From Halichondria panicea (lineage: Eukaryota > Porifera > Demospongiae > Suberitida > Halichondriidae), in assembly GCF_963675165.1 (NCBI RefSeq), contig NC_087379.1:5225442-5289441 (forward strand): DNA of 64,000 nucleotides. The letters run 5' to 3'. Below, piece after piece: positions 50,307 to 62,170 of the stretch (the first letter of the stretch is position 1; every line of letters begins with the position of its first letter). A program made the position numbers and the translations under genes. The notes below the pieces were generated by a model. The model did not search any database, was not told where the DNA came from, and worked only from the letters and a program-made list of their open reading frames with translations.

Positions 50307-50982
50307 TCAGTCCTTCTGTTGAGTAATTGTTAGTCGTTGAACGTGCTTTAAGTTCAGTACGAGGGTGGATCGAGATGGTGCGGGCGTATCCAGCAGAGGC
50401 CTTGTCCGAGTGTAAGGGGTTTTTCTTCGAGATCTGGTCCTCTCTCTATGCCGTGGCACGTACTGTCCATCTTCATGTCCGTGGAAAGGTGGGGGCGGGG
50501 GTACGTAGGGGAGGTGAGGGAGAGCGCCGTGATGAAATTGAGGAGGGTATGGATATGCATGGAGGGAAGAATGGAGGATAGGATTAAATGGAGGTGGATA
50601 TTGTAGGAGTGGAAGGCCTCTGAAGGGTGCCGGTGGTGGAGAAAAGCTGTTTCCTGTAGAGCCAGTGCCAGTAATTGAATGTGGGCTGCTGTTTGCTGTA
50701 GTTGTAGTTGTAGTTGTAGTAGAGCCAGTGCCAGTGATTGGATGTGGGCTGCTGTTTGCTGCATGTAGTTGTAGTTGTAGTTGTAGTTGTAGTTGTAGTA
50801 GAGCCAGTGCCAGTGATTGGATGTGGGCTGCTGCTGCCAGTGATTGTGTTGAGAGCTGTGGCTGGTGGGTTGGGAGCGGGTGACATGTTTAGCAAAGCAT
50901 TTTCTTCATCCATATTTTCACTTCCTTCTTCCTGGATGTTTAGGTCTCTAATTCCCAGAAGCTCATCCTCTGGATCAGACAT
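50307..50982 (-). pseudogene. Unrecognised intronless Pro/Thr-rich repeat ORF, one 4-nt frame break
   Basis: From ATG 50982 the frame gives an acidic start (MSDPEDELLGIRDLNIQEEG), then a repeated block (SSPHPITGTGS followed by a run of Thr, three copies). Near 50760-50763 an extra TGCA shifts the frame. The shifted frame is open with no stop through NSSPHSITGTGSTGNSF, then a Pro/His/Tyr-rich part (LPLLQYPPPFNPILHSSLHA, VPPPPPFHGHE) and a basic part (RTRSRRKTPYTRTRPLL) to TGA at 50307-50309. About 225 codons in total. The long open frame past the break argues that this is, or recently was, coding; the break could also be an allele or a sequencing error. It resembles no family I know. A TATA box lies 45-55 bp upstream. 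Confidence 0.45.
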
Positions 50983-51026
50983 TCTGAATTGGCTGTTTCA
51001 GTGGACTGAAGCATTTATCCCAGTGG

Positions 51027-51037
51027 CCTTTTATATA
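51027..51037 (-). promoter_or_regulatory. TATA box of the 50,982 ORF
   Basis: TATATAAAAGG on the minus strand, 45-55 bp before the ATG at 50982, leaving a very short 5' UTR. Confidence 0.55.
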
Positions 51038-51043
51038 GGCGAG

Positions 51044-52419
51044 TGGAAGTCATGATGTAATGAGGTGCTACAACTGGAAAAATGATGTTTGGGGTGCTCC
51101 ATATGGAAATGGGGATAGATGGGGTGGAAAATCACAGTTATTGTGTTTTGGTGTTGGAATTCGCAGAGATGCATGCTTTTTAAGTATGGGCGATACGTGT
51201 TAATTTTGTGTTTGTGTCCATGTGACTGTGTGCATGTAGTTGTAGTGTTGTAGGTGTGAATCGTAGCTTGGGAATCAAGGCATTGACGTAATAGTGAGAA
51301 GAATTCCAGCATAACGTTCGGATCAGACAATTCAAGTATATTAAGGTCAAGCATAAATTATTATTGTAAAACACTTGTAACTAACAGACTGGGATGCTAT
51401 AGTATAGCTCCAAACTCTATCTGCATATTCGAGAAAGACAACTATAATATTCTTGTAGTAATGGAGACTATACTGATGTGCTGACTTTTATTTCCAACAT
51501 CCTGTACCCAAATAATGTACTTCACACATGAATGTACCTCAAAAGATGCATATAATCTACCCATGCACCCCTATATAGCCTTATATATTAGTGAGGACAT
51601 TGTAGCTATATAAATGTTATACAGTGCAGGACTGTGTGCTCACTATAATCATATAGGGTTTGTACATTATAATGCTCCCCTTCCTATGCTAAAAGATAGC
51701 CATAAGTGTATAAGCCATGCAGTAGCACATTACTGACATTGTTTGGGCACCAAAGTATGACTCAATGCTATACCTATATATACTATACAAATGGTGACCT
51801 ATAGTTGACAATTACTTTCAAAAAACCGAACACCATCATAATGTCTGCATATAATTATATAGGAGAGGAAAGGGTATACTTATATATGCTAAAAGATAGC
51901 CATAAGTGTATATATAGCACATTACTGACAGCACCAAAGTATGTTGATTACCGGGATAGATGCAGGAACCTCAATTCCACGAGTTGCACATGCACCCTTG
52001 TCTTGGTATGCGTATATGTTGGTGAGGGTGGATGAGATTTCAGGTGAAGGTACGCCAAGGCACATTCATTCCTGGTGTGATCGACCCCTCAACAAATGAT
52101 ATTGTGGAAGCTTCTCAGTCTGAGCAATGGGCAGCGCTTAATTGTTGTTGCAGGGATGGTTGCTGCTCTTGTCCTGTGAGCGGTATCTGCTGCTAAGAGG
52201 GGTGCTGCTGTGGTTGGGTTGAAACGGGTTGCTGCCACGCGTTGGGCATCTATATGTATAATATAAAATAATGATATAATAAATAGGAAAATGAATAGAA
52301 GTGGTATATTGGTTACAGTACACTGTAATTATACTTCTGAATGTCCTGACATGAATACAAGTGGTATAGATTGGTTACAGTACATGTCACTGACACGTAT
52401 ATATACGCCGTATTCTTAA
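51044..52419. other. Intergenic; local duplication, no clear gene
   Basis: A His/Thr-rich minus-strand frame (51031-51354, starting LDLNILELSDPNVMLEFF) is open for 107 codons but unsupported. CTAAAAGATAGCCATAAGTG with downstream GCACATTACTGACA and CACCAAAGTATG occurs twice (51688-51758 and 51886-51942), the second copy shortened. TATAGATTGGTTACAGTACA-type words are tandemly duplicated at 52297-52400. Confidence 0.4.
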
Positions 52420-52757
52420 AATTTGTAGCATGAAGATCACAGACGAACTCTTAAGAACAATGTTACTTCCTTGAAAGTCTGCGAATATTGCATAGTGAGA
52501 CACAAACCACCTCAGCAAAGTTGTAGAAAATGAATTAGCTTTTGTGAGAACTTTTTCATCCAAGAATTGATCGACGTCTTGTCCCTCAAAGGAGGTGTAG
52601 GGGAGGTGTCTGCCAATCTGGAGAAATAAAATAACCCTTTGTAAGTGTTCTGTGTCAATTTGGCTAAACTTTTCAACTTTTTCAGCTCCAGTCGAGTTCT
52701 TGTGCGCGTCTTTGTTAAAACTAGAGCACTAAAGTGCAAACCCTCGGCTGGTGACAT
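52420..52757 (-). other. Possible coding remnant
   Basis: A minus-strand frame after TTTCTCCAG (near 52620) is open for about 75 codons: IGRHLPYTSFEGQDVDQFLD, then TTLLRWFVSHYAIFADFQGS. A preceding ATG frame (52757) starts MSPAEGLHFSALVLTK. Joining them needs an intron of only about 25 bp, so this is more likely a remnant or chance. Confidence 0.25.
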
Positions 52758-53640
52758 GATAATAAAGAAACCAGACGAGTGATATAATTATATGACTAGA
52801 TAGCACAGCAACTCAAGAGCAATAAAACTAAAGTAGTAGCAACATACATGCATGAGACATGCACTGTGGAGACTGGGATCACAGCAAAGAAACCTGGAGT
52901 CTTAGACTTAGAGAAGTATGGCTCCTGCCAGGCTGGAGTATAGGATCCAGAGTCAGTCAACAACCAAACCCATGGCCCAGTCACAATTCTACTTTGACTT
53001 ATTCAATTGTTGCTGGTACGGATCACTTCAGCTCCAAATACCTAGTCAAGGCCACGTGTAGCTAGCTAGCTGTGCAAGTTTATGCTTCTTAGCTTTTGCT
53101 CGCTTTTATTCAACAAAGAAGCTTTAACATCAAGATCTGCCACTATTAAACCAAGATATTGTTGTGTGAAGACTGTCTATGCTGTAAACGCAGCGCCAGG
53201 TGAGTAGATATACTTGTGACAAACAAACAGACAAACAAACCAACGTACTACCGTGGCTGCCCACGCGCGCCTCGGATAATTATTGATAAATCTTCTTTGG
53301 TCAATAAACTAAGTGTTATCTCTGCATGTTACTGTCTGTACTCCGGAACTGCTGATTTATGAGGGATGGCCAGTACGAAAACCATATGTAATGCCACGAA
53401 CAATGTACCGTATATAGCGGATAATTTTCGTGGGGCAAAATATTCGTGGTTATACGTTTAATCCTGCACAAGTTGTGAAAATTAATGGGCGTTTCTAATT
53501 ACTCGCAAGTGGTTTCATTACATTTTAAAATTATTTTTTCAAACTACGGTATATGCAAAATGTGATTAAATAAACCTGCTGCAGTCAGTTTCAACCATCT
53601 GCAGTGTACTCTCTCTTTGAGTTTCTGAGATTACAGATAA

Positions 53641-54030
53641 TTATGCCTCAATGCATACGTATACGGTAGTGTGTGCGTAGACTGTTACAGCTGCTCAAGG
53701 ATCAATGAAGTGCAAGTAAGAGTTTCTATAGGCTTGTCCATGGAGTGTTGCTAGGGCTAGGGTTGGTAGCTGCAAGAGTGAGAAGAGAGCTGCAAGGCTC
53801 TGCTGCGCTGATGCAGCCATTCATTTTAAACTTGGACTTTTGGTATTGATCTTTTTTTAACAATAATCATGGCCGATCATTATCCAATCTTATGTTTTTC
53901 TCTGTGTGGTTCTAGATTCTCCTGCATGCAGCAAAATTATTAAGGCAAAAAATGTTCATCATGATAATTATAATGTGTGTATAAAATAGCTATGTTATGT
54001 AGTAGCTTTGACATCTCCACTGAGGTCATA
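53641..54030 (+). repeat. Dispersed repeat family A, second long copy
   Basis: Same block order as 36735-37280: ATGCCTC...GTATACGGTAGTGTG, CTGCTCAAGGATCAATGAAG, TTGTCCATGGAGTGTTGCTA, GAGAAGAGAGCTGCAAGGCT, CCTGCATGCAGCAAAATTA and ATCTCCACTGAGG. Shortened by internal deletion. Confidence 0.85.
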
Positions 54031-55729
54031 GATGCAGCAAAATTTCCGTATGAACATTATGATATTATCTGTGCATGTGTATTATAGCAATAGCTATAGT
54101 TCCTATCAGTTCCCGCTATAATTGCTTGGGGGTATGTGACACATGACTGGCAGTTATATCCTGCTTGCTGTCAAATACTACAAACTAGAAATTCTATACG
54201 ATTTCGTTTTTCTGTTGGTTCCTCGTTGAAAGTTCTTTTTTGTGAGGTCGTTCAATTCCTTGCTGACTAAAGATGGCAACATTATTGTCATTATAATTAT
54301 TCACGGGCAAACGCATGCAAGGAGTTACGTCCTTACATTTGTAAAGAAAAGAAAAATGTCTATACCATGCATCCTCAAATCAAAAGCAATACAGCCCTTC
54401 TAGGAGTTGAATGAGGTAAAAAAAAGTCTTTCTACAACGTTTGAAGTTCTCAATGAAGTAAATAGTATAGTGTGGGAATGTTGACATTCTGGACCAGTTA
54501 AATCACGCCAGGTTAATTTCTTCGTCTCCTTATCAACGTACCACTTTGCATGTCTCGTTTATTATAATAATAATTATGACCACGAAAACAATAGTTGAGT
54601 AACTCAGCTCACACTATATAGTGTGTACACACCCACTCACGTTAGTGGGGCCTCTATGCATGACTTGCTGCCTCGCCTGCTGTCTTGAGCATGAATCATC
54701 TTTAATATGCTTTGTTTTTTTGTTGTGTTTGTTTTGCTCAGATCAACGTTTCAATTTTGTTTGTAGGTCACAAATTAACTGATTTATCATTTAGGCTATC
54801 TACAGTCTTGGTCACTTAGAGTCACTTGCTGTACTCGCATTGCAACCGAGAGTTGTAGCTATATACAATAGTTTGCTGAAATTAATAAATTTGATGCTAA
54901 AAATAAATTATTTTGGGTGAGGTGAAATGTCCTGGAGAAGCCCACAAAACCAGAATTATGGGGAACGGCTGACCACCAACTGTGCTCTAACTACCCCCAG
55001 CCATGCTCTAACTACCAAAAATGCAACCACAGAATAATAAGAGCACAATTGTAGATCAGTAGTGGCAGATCTTGGGTAAACACTTCGATTTTTTGTACAC
55101 TGTGTCAGTTGCAGTAGCTATAACTTAAACATGTTCCAGTAAATTCTTTGCTGAAGTCTCCAGCTGGTAGAGAGTCCCTTAGGCAACGTGTCACAAAATA
55201 CGATATTATTTTACTGGCATAGTGAACTGTGGATCCGTCGAAGATTCATGATCATCCATCTAGAGAAGAAAATAAGAATACAGCCTCTATCAGGCATCTC
55301 TGTGCAGGAACTCCTGGTGCCTTAGTAGAAGAATTCGTCCGTCCGTATAAGCTATAAAAGCGAAAGGCACTTGTGAATTTTAGATAGATCTATATAGCCA
55401 TGATGATTACACTCAAGAGCTGCGTATTTACTTACAGACTGACCATATTTTATTTCCTTCAATAAGCCAACTGGGCTATAGTGCCTTTTTCTGGTGTAAA
55501 GTTGCAACTTAACACGGAATTCATATAGCTTAGCTCAATTCATTTCGTATTCTCATAGTCCTCTCGACCAGAGGTTCGAGGCTCTTTGACAAAGTCCTTG
55601 TGTATTTGGGAAGTATTTCTATTTGCGAATTGTACTATTGCTATTTGTAAGTTGCCCTTCAGTTTATAGTTTTATTTTTAACAATTATTGTACATTTTTA
55701 ATGGTATATGAATAATTATACATGGCTCC
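54031..55729. other. Intergenic, no gene seen
   Basis: AT-rich and without supported exons on either strand. Confidence 0.45.
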
Positions 55730-57715
55730 AGCATTAGCCAGTGGTATGGCAGAAAGTATTCTGATTGCCTCCTGAGCCTTTTCAAGGTCTTCTTGCAGGA
55801 GCCATCCACCTTTATCTTGTCTTCTTTCAGCCATTATACTTACTGGTTCTGGTATTGGGATTGACTAGTGATCGTTAATATCAAACAATGCACCGGTTGT
55901 AACAGTGCCACCTGGAGTTACTGAGAACTGTGAATCAATGGAAAGCAAAACACTCCATGATGTTGTTAATCTGGTGTAGCAACAATAAATATCTTAAATT
56001 TTTCCTTTAACTCTAGCAATATCTGTTAAAAGCCTTTTCACCGGAGCAATGGCATCAAGACATGTCCCCTGAAAATTACTCATTCTTGAGGCTGCAGCAC
56101 GGAGGGCTTTAAGACTGTTGCATTTGTCAGCTTTTCGCCCTTTCTATGGCGATAGCTTGTAGCCCAAAGTTTTTAACAGGATTTCGATAAGGTGCAGTTC
56201 TTGTCGCACATAAATCCATCTTTTTGCAATAAGGGAGACTTTCACTGACGTGTATGTGGGTCAGGCCCACCATCCGTATAAATATAAAGGACAGGTCTTT
56301 CTTTGGAGAGTGTGTCATTAGCTCCTTCGTCTTCAGTTGGTGGTGGTGGGTATTTGACCCATCTTAGCCATTTGGCATAATCTTTATCACGCAGCTAGAA
56401 TTCAACTAGTTTAATAGAGTGTGTCATTAAAATGTTATGCAATTCCGCGCAATGCCTTACAGGGATTCGGAAATCTTTTTTTGAAGTGGTACATTCCACC
56501 ATTTACTATAGCGCTGTTGTAGGAGACAGCACTCTCTGTACACGCACACACTGTCACTTATAAATTGAACAGTATTTGTACCACTTTAGTAGAAACATCA
56601 AAATTGCAATTTTTGCTTAGAGTTTGCAATGCTCTCTCTCTCAACAGTAGAGAAGTTAGTGATCTGGACAGGTTCCAAATCTCCAATGTCAATCAATACT
56701 ACTACTAGCAAGATTTCTTCTAGACTCCTACGGCAAGCAATCCTACGGTATCAGTACGGGGCTAATTTGCTGAGAGTAGAGACCACCGAGAGCAAGAGAC
56801 GTGGAACCAATAAAAAATTGATAGTCAACCCTTACCTAAATGCCAACGTTTGATTCGAAAATGAAGTATATGAACGTATTATTTGTATAACTTGTACCAA
56901 TGTTGGGATTGTAGTTGTGAAATTTCGAGGTCACTCTCACTGCATGTGGTCCAAATCATTGCAGAGCATCGTTCATCACTAACAAAAACGTCATCACTAA
57001 CATGACCACGATCAAACAGCACAAACCCACTAATCTGTGTATTCAGTACATATATAGAATGAAACTCGGACGACTAGCAGCCAGCCCTCTTAACAGCTTT
57101 AACGGTATAATTATATCCATGCAGCCTGTTGTAAGATCAGCAAACTCATCATGTTCTTCAATTTTTCATTCACACACTCGCGGATTAAATGCGCTTATAT
57201 TATCGAAGAAATATTTTCGTAAATCAGATACTGTACTAGAATGAAAGCTCATTCTTGTGTGTGCACATTCTCGTTATAGCAACTATAGCTGCCCAACTGC
57301 TTTGACTGCCTTATGTGATCATTTACGGAGCAAGCGCAAGGCGTTTCTAATCCCTTTCATTGTGTAAAGTTATAATTAATTTTAGGGTCATGGTTTTAGG
57401 CATGCCAAAGGTCACTTCAATTGTGGTTGTGTTTCTGTGAGATATTTATTTTTACATTCCGAATATTGTTTTTCCCAATGTTTGCGAAGTTTCTGCTCTT
57501 TTTTTGTAAAGGCATGGCCACCTACCAAACAGTTCTGCATAATTATCTTAAATTCTGCCACAACTACGTTGGCTTACCTCCAAGAGAAACTGCTGTCCCT
57601 GCATGTTGACCAACTGGATATTGTGAGCTAAAACGGTACTTGTAGACACAGCATGCAGGCACAGGAGTGACACCAGGGAAGGATTGTCTGTGATTTGATC
57701 TTCAGTGTTAGCCAT
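55730..57715 (-). pseudogene. Decayed repeat-encoded protein with YTDGGPD motif
   Basis: Minus-strand coding pieces in N-to-C order, broken by stops and frameshifts: a possible first exon 57715-57578 (MANTEDQITDNPSLVSLLCL, ending GAG|GTAAGC); SDLRKYFFDNISAF near 57220; VFVSDERCSAMIWTTCSESD near 56980; RDKDYAKWLRWVKYPPPP and ERPVLYIYTDGGPDPH at 56400-56230; DAIAPVKRLLTDIARVKGKI near 56060; and MAERRQDKGGWLLQEDLEKA near 55835. I recall multi-copy predicted proteins of early-branching animals with TDGGPDHR followed by TAPYxxxxNPVER; here TAPYRNPVK follows in a shifted frame. A mobile-element origin is likely but its class is unknown to me. Confidence 0.5.
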
Positions 57716-57999
57716 GCTTTTTTGATTGGTTGGCTTTCTTACCCTTTTTTCGAAGTCTTGGTTTCATTCAGATATATTATTTTCTTGCGTACACTTTTTT
57801 TACCCCTCCATAATCAGGTAGACCAGACCGTTTGTCTGCCAATCGTGCCAATCGTGTTTTGTCTAAATTGCAGTTTCAAGGCTATAATCATAGTACTCGT
57901 ACTGGCTATAGTACGCGTAGTGGCTATGGTACTCGTAAGTATAATACGGCGAACCTGGTACTGGTGCACCTGCCATAGTCACACCGACTAACAACGTAG

Positions 58000-58205
58000 G
58001 GGGGGGATAGCTGCCTGAATCCCGCTGTCGAGGGTTGTCAGTGAGTTTGCTACGGCCTCTTGGACAGATTCAGTGACACCAGGGCCGGGGGCGCCTGATA
58101 ACGATAGGGTGGTGATTCCAGTGGTGGTTACTCCTGTAGACGTTCCGAGGGTGTAGACGTCCCGAGGGTTGAGATTCCACTGCTAGATCTGTCCGGGGAG
58201 GCCAT
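58000..58205 (-). other. GC-rich fragment, possible gag N-terminal remnant
   Basis: A short GC-rich island in AT-rich DNA. The minus strand reads GVTTTGITTLSLSGAPGPGV then TESVQEAVANSLTTLDSGIQ in one open frame. The Ser/Thr-rich, ESVxEA-type pattern is like the start of gag-like proteins of retroelements such as the one suggested at 63470. Weak evidence. Confidence 0.3.
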
Positions 58206-58599
58206 GAAGACAGATGGTATATAGGAGATAACGGTAGATGAAAAGAGATAGCACACTCGTCCTGACGCTCAGAGTGTTGCTGCTGACTTAAGCCACGAGG
58301 TAACGAATGTTACTGTGCATGTGCCCAAGTTCCCATGTGAGTGCAAGCCACGAGGCACTGATTCCTGCGCATGTGCATGCCCTTTGACCTGTTCCGAGCT
58401 GTTTAAATGAACCACTAAATTCTATTTCAAGGCTCACACAATTGGGCTTTCCATCTAGCAATCAAAATTCGCTCATTGTCATTCAATACTGCACAGCAAT
58501 GTACACCCACACACTTTTATTTACAATCCTTCTCTGAGTGATGATCATGTAGATAAAATCAATAATTGGCTATGCTAAAATCATCAATCTTCAATCTTT

Positions 58600-58990
58600 T
58601 CGCAAATTAAGAGTGGAGTTTGTATTTTCTGAAACCAACTGTTAGAGGGTGCTTTTGTTTTGTCGATGGGAGAATCTGACGTATAAGTATTCCCCATGAT
58701 TCCCGAAGAATTGATTGACTGAATTGTTTAAGCTTACGGCAAGAGGTTGTAAAACAGATGTACATCCGCCAGGGATCACTCGAACAGTGGTATAGCTTCA
58801 ACAAAGGCACTCTGAACTAGCATGGGGCTCATCTTTGTTTCCTTCGAGTCGGCAATGTTCGAGTGATAGTACCTTTGAATATTACCATTGGGGGTAACAT
58901 TTTACCACTTGCTGTGCATGCAAGAACAGCAACCATTCTTCGGATTCATCCGAAAAGAAATTGAGTGCGCGGGGTTTGGAGAAGAAATAA
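58600..58990 (-). mobile_element. pogo-like transposase fragment, copy 1
   Basis: The minus strand reads SNIADSKETKMSPMLVQSAF, then after a 1-nt loss VRVIPGGCTSVLQPLAVSLN. The motif IPGGCTSxLQPLDVxxNKPF lies near the end of the catalytic domain of pogo/Tigger-type (DDE) transposases. About 390 bp, not intact. A second copy of the same segment lies at 61740-62070. Confidence 0.65.
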
Positions 58991-59184
58991 TTGGGATTTC
59001 AGGCCTCGAGGCATACATAATTATTATGATGATTAATAAATACCTTTACCCTCAGGATAATAGTGAATGCCTGGGTTTCTATATATATAGTGGGTAAGCA
59101 GAACTGGCTATCAATTTCCAATTCACCCTTAGTATGACATTAGACATCACAGTCTTGACGTACACACATACAAATTATATTTAC

Positions 59185-59440
59185 CTAGGACAGCCGCATT
59201 CGACTCAGGAGTACGAGTTTCTGTGGTCCTTGTCATGGCTATGCCTATGGCCAGGCATATTGAGCCAAGCACTATTCCCAGGGCAAGACGTGATACAGAA
59301 GTTTCCAAGCTAGTAGCGAGAAATTCCAGGCCTTTACGGTGGTTCTTGGCGAGGATTTCCAGTCCTTCATTAATATTCATGTTTTTTCCGATAGTGGACA
59401 GTCCGACGTTTCTGAGGGGGAAGAAATATCTTTCATCCAT
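59185..59440 (-). CDS. Small hypothetical protein with one membrane segment
   Basis: From ATG 59440 (MDERYFFPLRNVGLSTIGKN) the frame gives a helical, charged part (INEGLEILAKNHRKGLEFLA) and a hydrophobic stretch (LALGIVLGSICLAIGIAM). It ends at a possible donor, CCTAG|GTAAAT, at 59184; unspliced it stops at 59147. An acceptor-like CCCCCTCAG lies after the first nine codons, so 59440 may not be the true start. No family recognised. Confidence 0.35.
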
Positions 59441-60395
59441 TGCAAAAAACAAGCAAAATTGCAAAAAAACAAGCTGTAAGTTATAAGTTGTGGTATAAAT
59501 TATATCTAGAAAGTACCAACCAGGATTCAGATCCATTTATTCATGCAGTAATAATAATTACTATAATTTAATATATAGGGTCCTCTTCCTCATTAATAGT
59601 TGCATGGTTTGCCATCAAAAATCTCATCAGTTGCTTTAAGGCGTGCGTAAGACAACTTCTCTGCTTTTCTCAGGCTGAATGAAATTGAATTAACACGGAA
59701 CACACAGACCAAACTGCAAGCATTCGAATTCATCTGAGCAAGTGTTCACAGGGGGCGTGGTTACGGATTTTAAAATGAAGCTCTGTTTGCAAGATCTAAA
59801 GCTAGCTGCCAAAAGTAGATAGGCTACATGTAGTAAGTAGGTACATCGAGTTAGTTATCTAAATTCTGGTTCCTGTGTGGAAAGAGCAGCATGTAACAAT
59901 CATAGAGAATATTGGCTGATATATGGTAGGAGCTCTTACTTTCGCTTGTAACTTGACTGTAAAGAAAGTTTTGTTAAACTTTCAGCAGAGATAGAGCTAA
60001 AAATGAGAAGCGTCAATAGCATTGATCGATTATACGTGGTCGCCGATCTGTATATGTAAGCCCTTCAAGACTGCTGAGAGGGTTTAGCCTGGAGGCATTA
60101 CAATGTGAAGTCCCTATGAACTAGTTAACTAATTGGTCTCCGCTTCGTTTAATTAAGCCCGTTATAATTTTTGTCAAACAACTGTCAAAGCGTTCTCTAA
60201 AAGCTCAACTTTTCTGTTTCCAGCAAATAAATCATTGTTGATTGCCTTTATTTGGTCGTAGGTCTAATCAAGCGCGTCTTTCCCACTAAAGCGAAACGCC
60301 ACTAATAGTCAATAATGGGTGTGGCACCTAATTCTGTCCACAGCTTGTTTTACATGAGTACGTAGAGCTATAAATAGTGTATGGTATCTCAACTG

Positions 60396-61682
60396 TCACT
60401 GCATGGGTAAAGCTTTGGCTCTGTGCATTCTGCTCTTGGTGATTTTCTCGAACCAATACCACTTGTTGTGGCCTTGGGTCCTGCAAGTCAGCATTCGCTT
60501 GGTTTGTTGACAGCCTTCACTCTCAAGTTCTCGTTTTTCCAAAAGCTGCTTTATGGCCTCACCGATGTTATTCAACTTTTCAAGACCTTGTTGGGAAAGC
60601 AGTTCCCATGCAATGAAATGAACTCTGAAACATGCATAGCAAAAGCATGCATGTATGGTGTAACATCCTTTGACTGGTACACTAAACAAAACTGCCTCAC
60701 TCACGCCTTACAACGGTCTCCAATATCAGAAGCGTTGCTTACCCATGCAGCTCTCACAAACCCTAAATAGCCCTTTAAATCCTACAATGCACAAATTAAA
60801 CATCGACAAGTATACGATAACATGACAGAAAGCATATATACCCCTTCAGGTAGCGAAAATAATTCATCAGCGTTTTGAAGTTTAGAGCAGCAAGACCATT
60901 ACGAAACTGTTCTAGCTCAGCAGCAGTACAACACTGAATAAACTAATACTACGATTGTTAATATAAAATTATACACAAGCTATATAAAGCTTACCAGTAC
61001 TTAAGATGTGATTGTTCCTAGCTGCCAAGGATCAGGTCTCTCTGATATAAGCTTGCATGTGTGCAGTTCCAACTCTTTCTTCTAAGCAGCTGGGGAGATG
61101 AGTGGGCTGCAGGTGACAATGGTTTTAGGATTCTTGAATTAGGCAGGGATCGAAAAAAATCCACATACTTTCAGTTTGGGAAATATTGATATATCAACAT
61201 CTCTAAATTCTTCCGCATCATAATCTAAAGCAGTAAACTTTTCCAAGACCTGCTTCAAAAGGTCGTCCTTGGTGATAGGTGAGGTAGGAAGAGAGGCAAA
61301 CAAATAGGTGTTTCCAACCACTGGCTTCAGGTAATTGTCTGCAGCTTCGAGATTTTTGCTTTTCCAAGGAATCATTGCTGTGTTGGCAGACTGCATTAAT
61401 TTATATCAAACAGATTTAAACAGTGTCATATGTCATACCTTCTGAGTGATTAGCAGTTTCTCTTCTGCTTGCAGAACACGCAGAACACCTGAAGCATGCA
61501 AGCAGTAAAACTAGCCAGATCGCTATACTAAACTGTCGACTAGCATGAATTATAGAGGGTCTGTACATGATTACATGTTTAACTTACCATACAGTATAAG
61601 ATTTTCCTTTCTTGTCACAATATCTCTGAGTGTGGCTTTACCATAAGACGATGAATACGCGGCATGTCCACCCAGAGCATTA
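60396..61682 (-). CDS. Orphan gene, five phase-consistent exons (5' end not found)
   Basis: Exons 61682-61588 (NALGGHAAYSSSYGKATLRD), 61488-61439 (VLRVLQAEEKLLITQK), 61390-61169 (SANTAMIPWKSKNLEAADNY, then LPTSPITKDDLLKQVLEKFT), 60933-60842 (CCTAAELEQFRNGLAALNFK) and 60624-60396 (VHFIAWELLSQQGLEKLNNI, then KALPMQ, stop). Every junction has GT-AG and the phases fit with no stop: about 228 residues, largely helical and charged, without a membrane segment or a motif I recognise. An upstream exon is required. It lies between mobile-element remnants, with a transposase fragment just upstream, so it may be element-derived, but the unbroken frame over five exons suggests function or recent decay. 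Confidence 0.5.
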
Positions 61683-61739
61683 CTAAAAAAGACTTTGTAA
61701 TAATGATACAGTGTATATAGAGTTTGCATTAAAACCAGC

Positions 61740-62070
61740 TGTTTAGAGGGTGCTTTTATTCTGTCAATGACATATAAGTGTTCCCCATGATTCCCGAAGA
61801 ATTAAACATTGGATTTGACTAAGTTTACATCAAGGGTTGTAAAACAGATGTACATCTGCCAAAGATCACTCGAACAGTGGTATTAGCTTCAACAAAAGCA
61901 GTCTGAACTAGCGTGGGGCTCATCTTTGTTTCCTCCGAGTCGGCAATATTCGTGTGGTAGTACCTTTGAATATTACCATTGGGGGTAACATTTTACCACT
62001 TGCTGTGCAAGTAAGAATTCTTCGCGCTTGTCAAGATTCATCCGAAAAGAAATTGAGTGCGAGGTTTGGA
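61740..62070 (-). mobile_element. pogo-like transposase fragment, copy 2
   Basis: Minus strand: TNIADSEETKMSPTLVQTAF, then VEANTTVRVIFGRCTSVLQP, then LM and stop, in one frame. Matches copy 1 (58600-58990) over about 330 bp, including non-coding flanks. Confidence 0.65.
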
Positions 62071-62170
62071 CGTAAGTACTGATGTGTACATGCACGTCTC
62101 TCCACAACCTCTCGATTCTACGAATTTCCTCCATATCCCAGTATTTTCACCTCCATGATCAGAACGTACC

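Noticed and set aside
50584..50700. YNYNYN and WHWLY repeats as a real protein end
   Set aside because: They are the out-of-frame reading of the Thr-repeat after the 4-nt insertion; the other frame stays open about 115 codons further.
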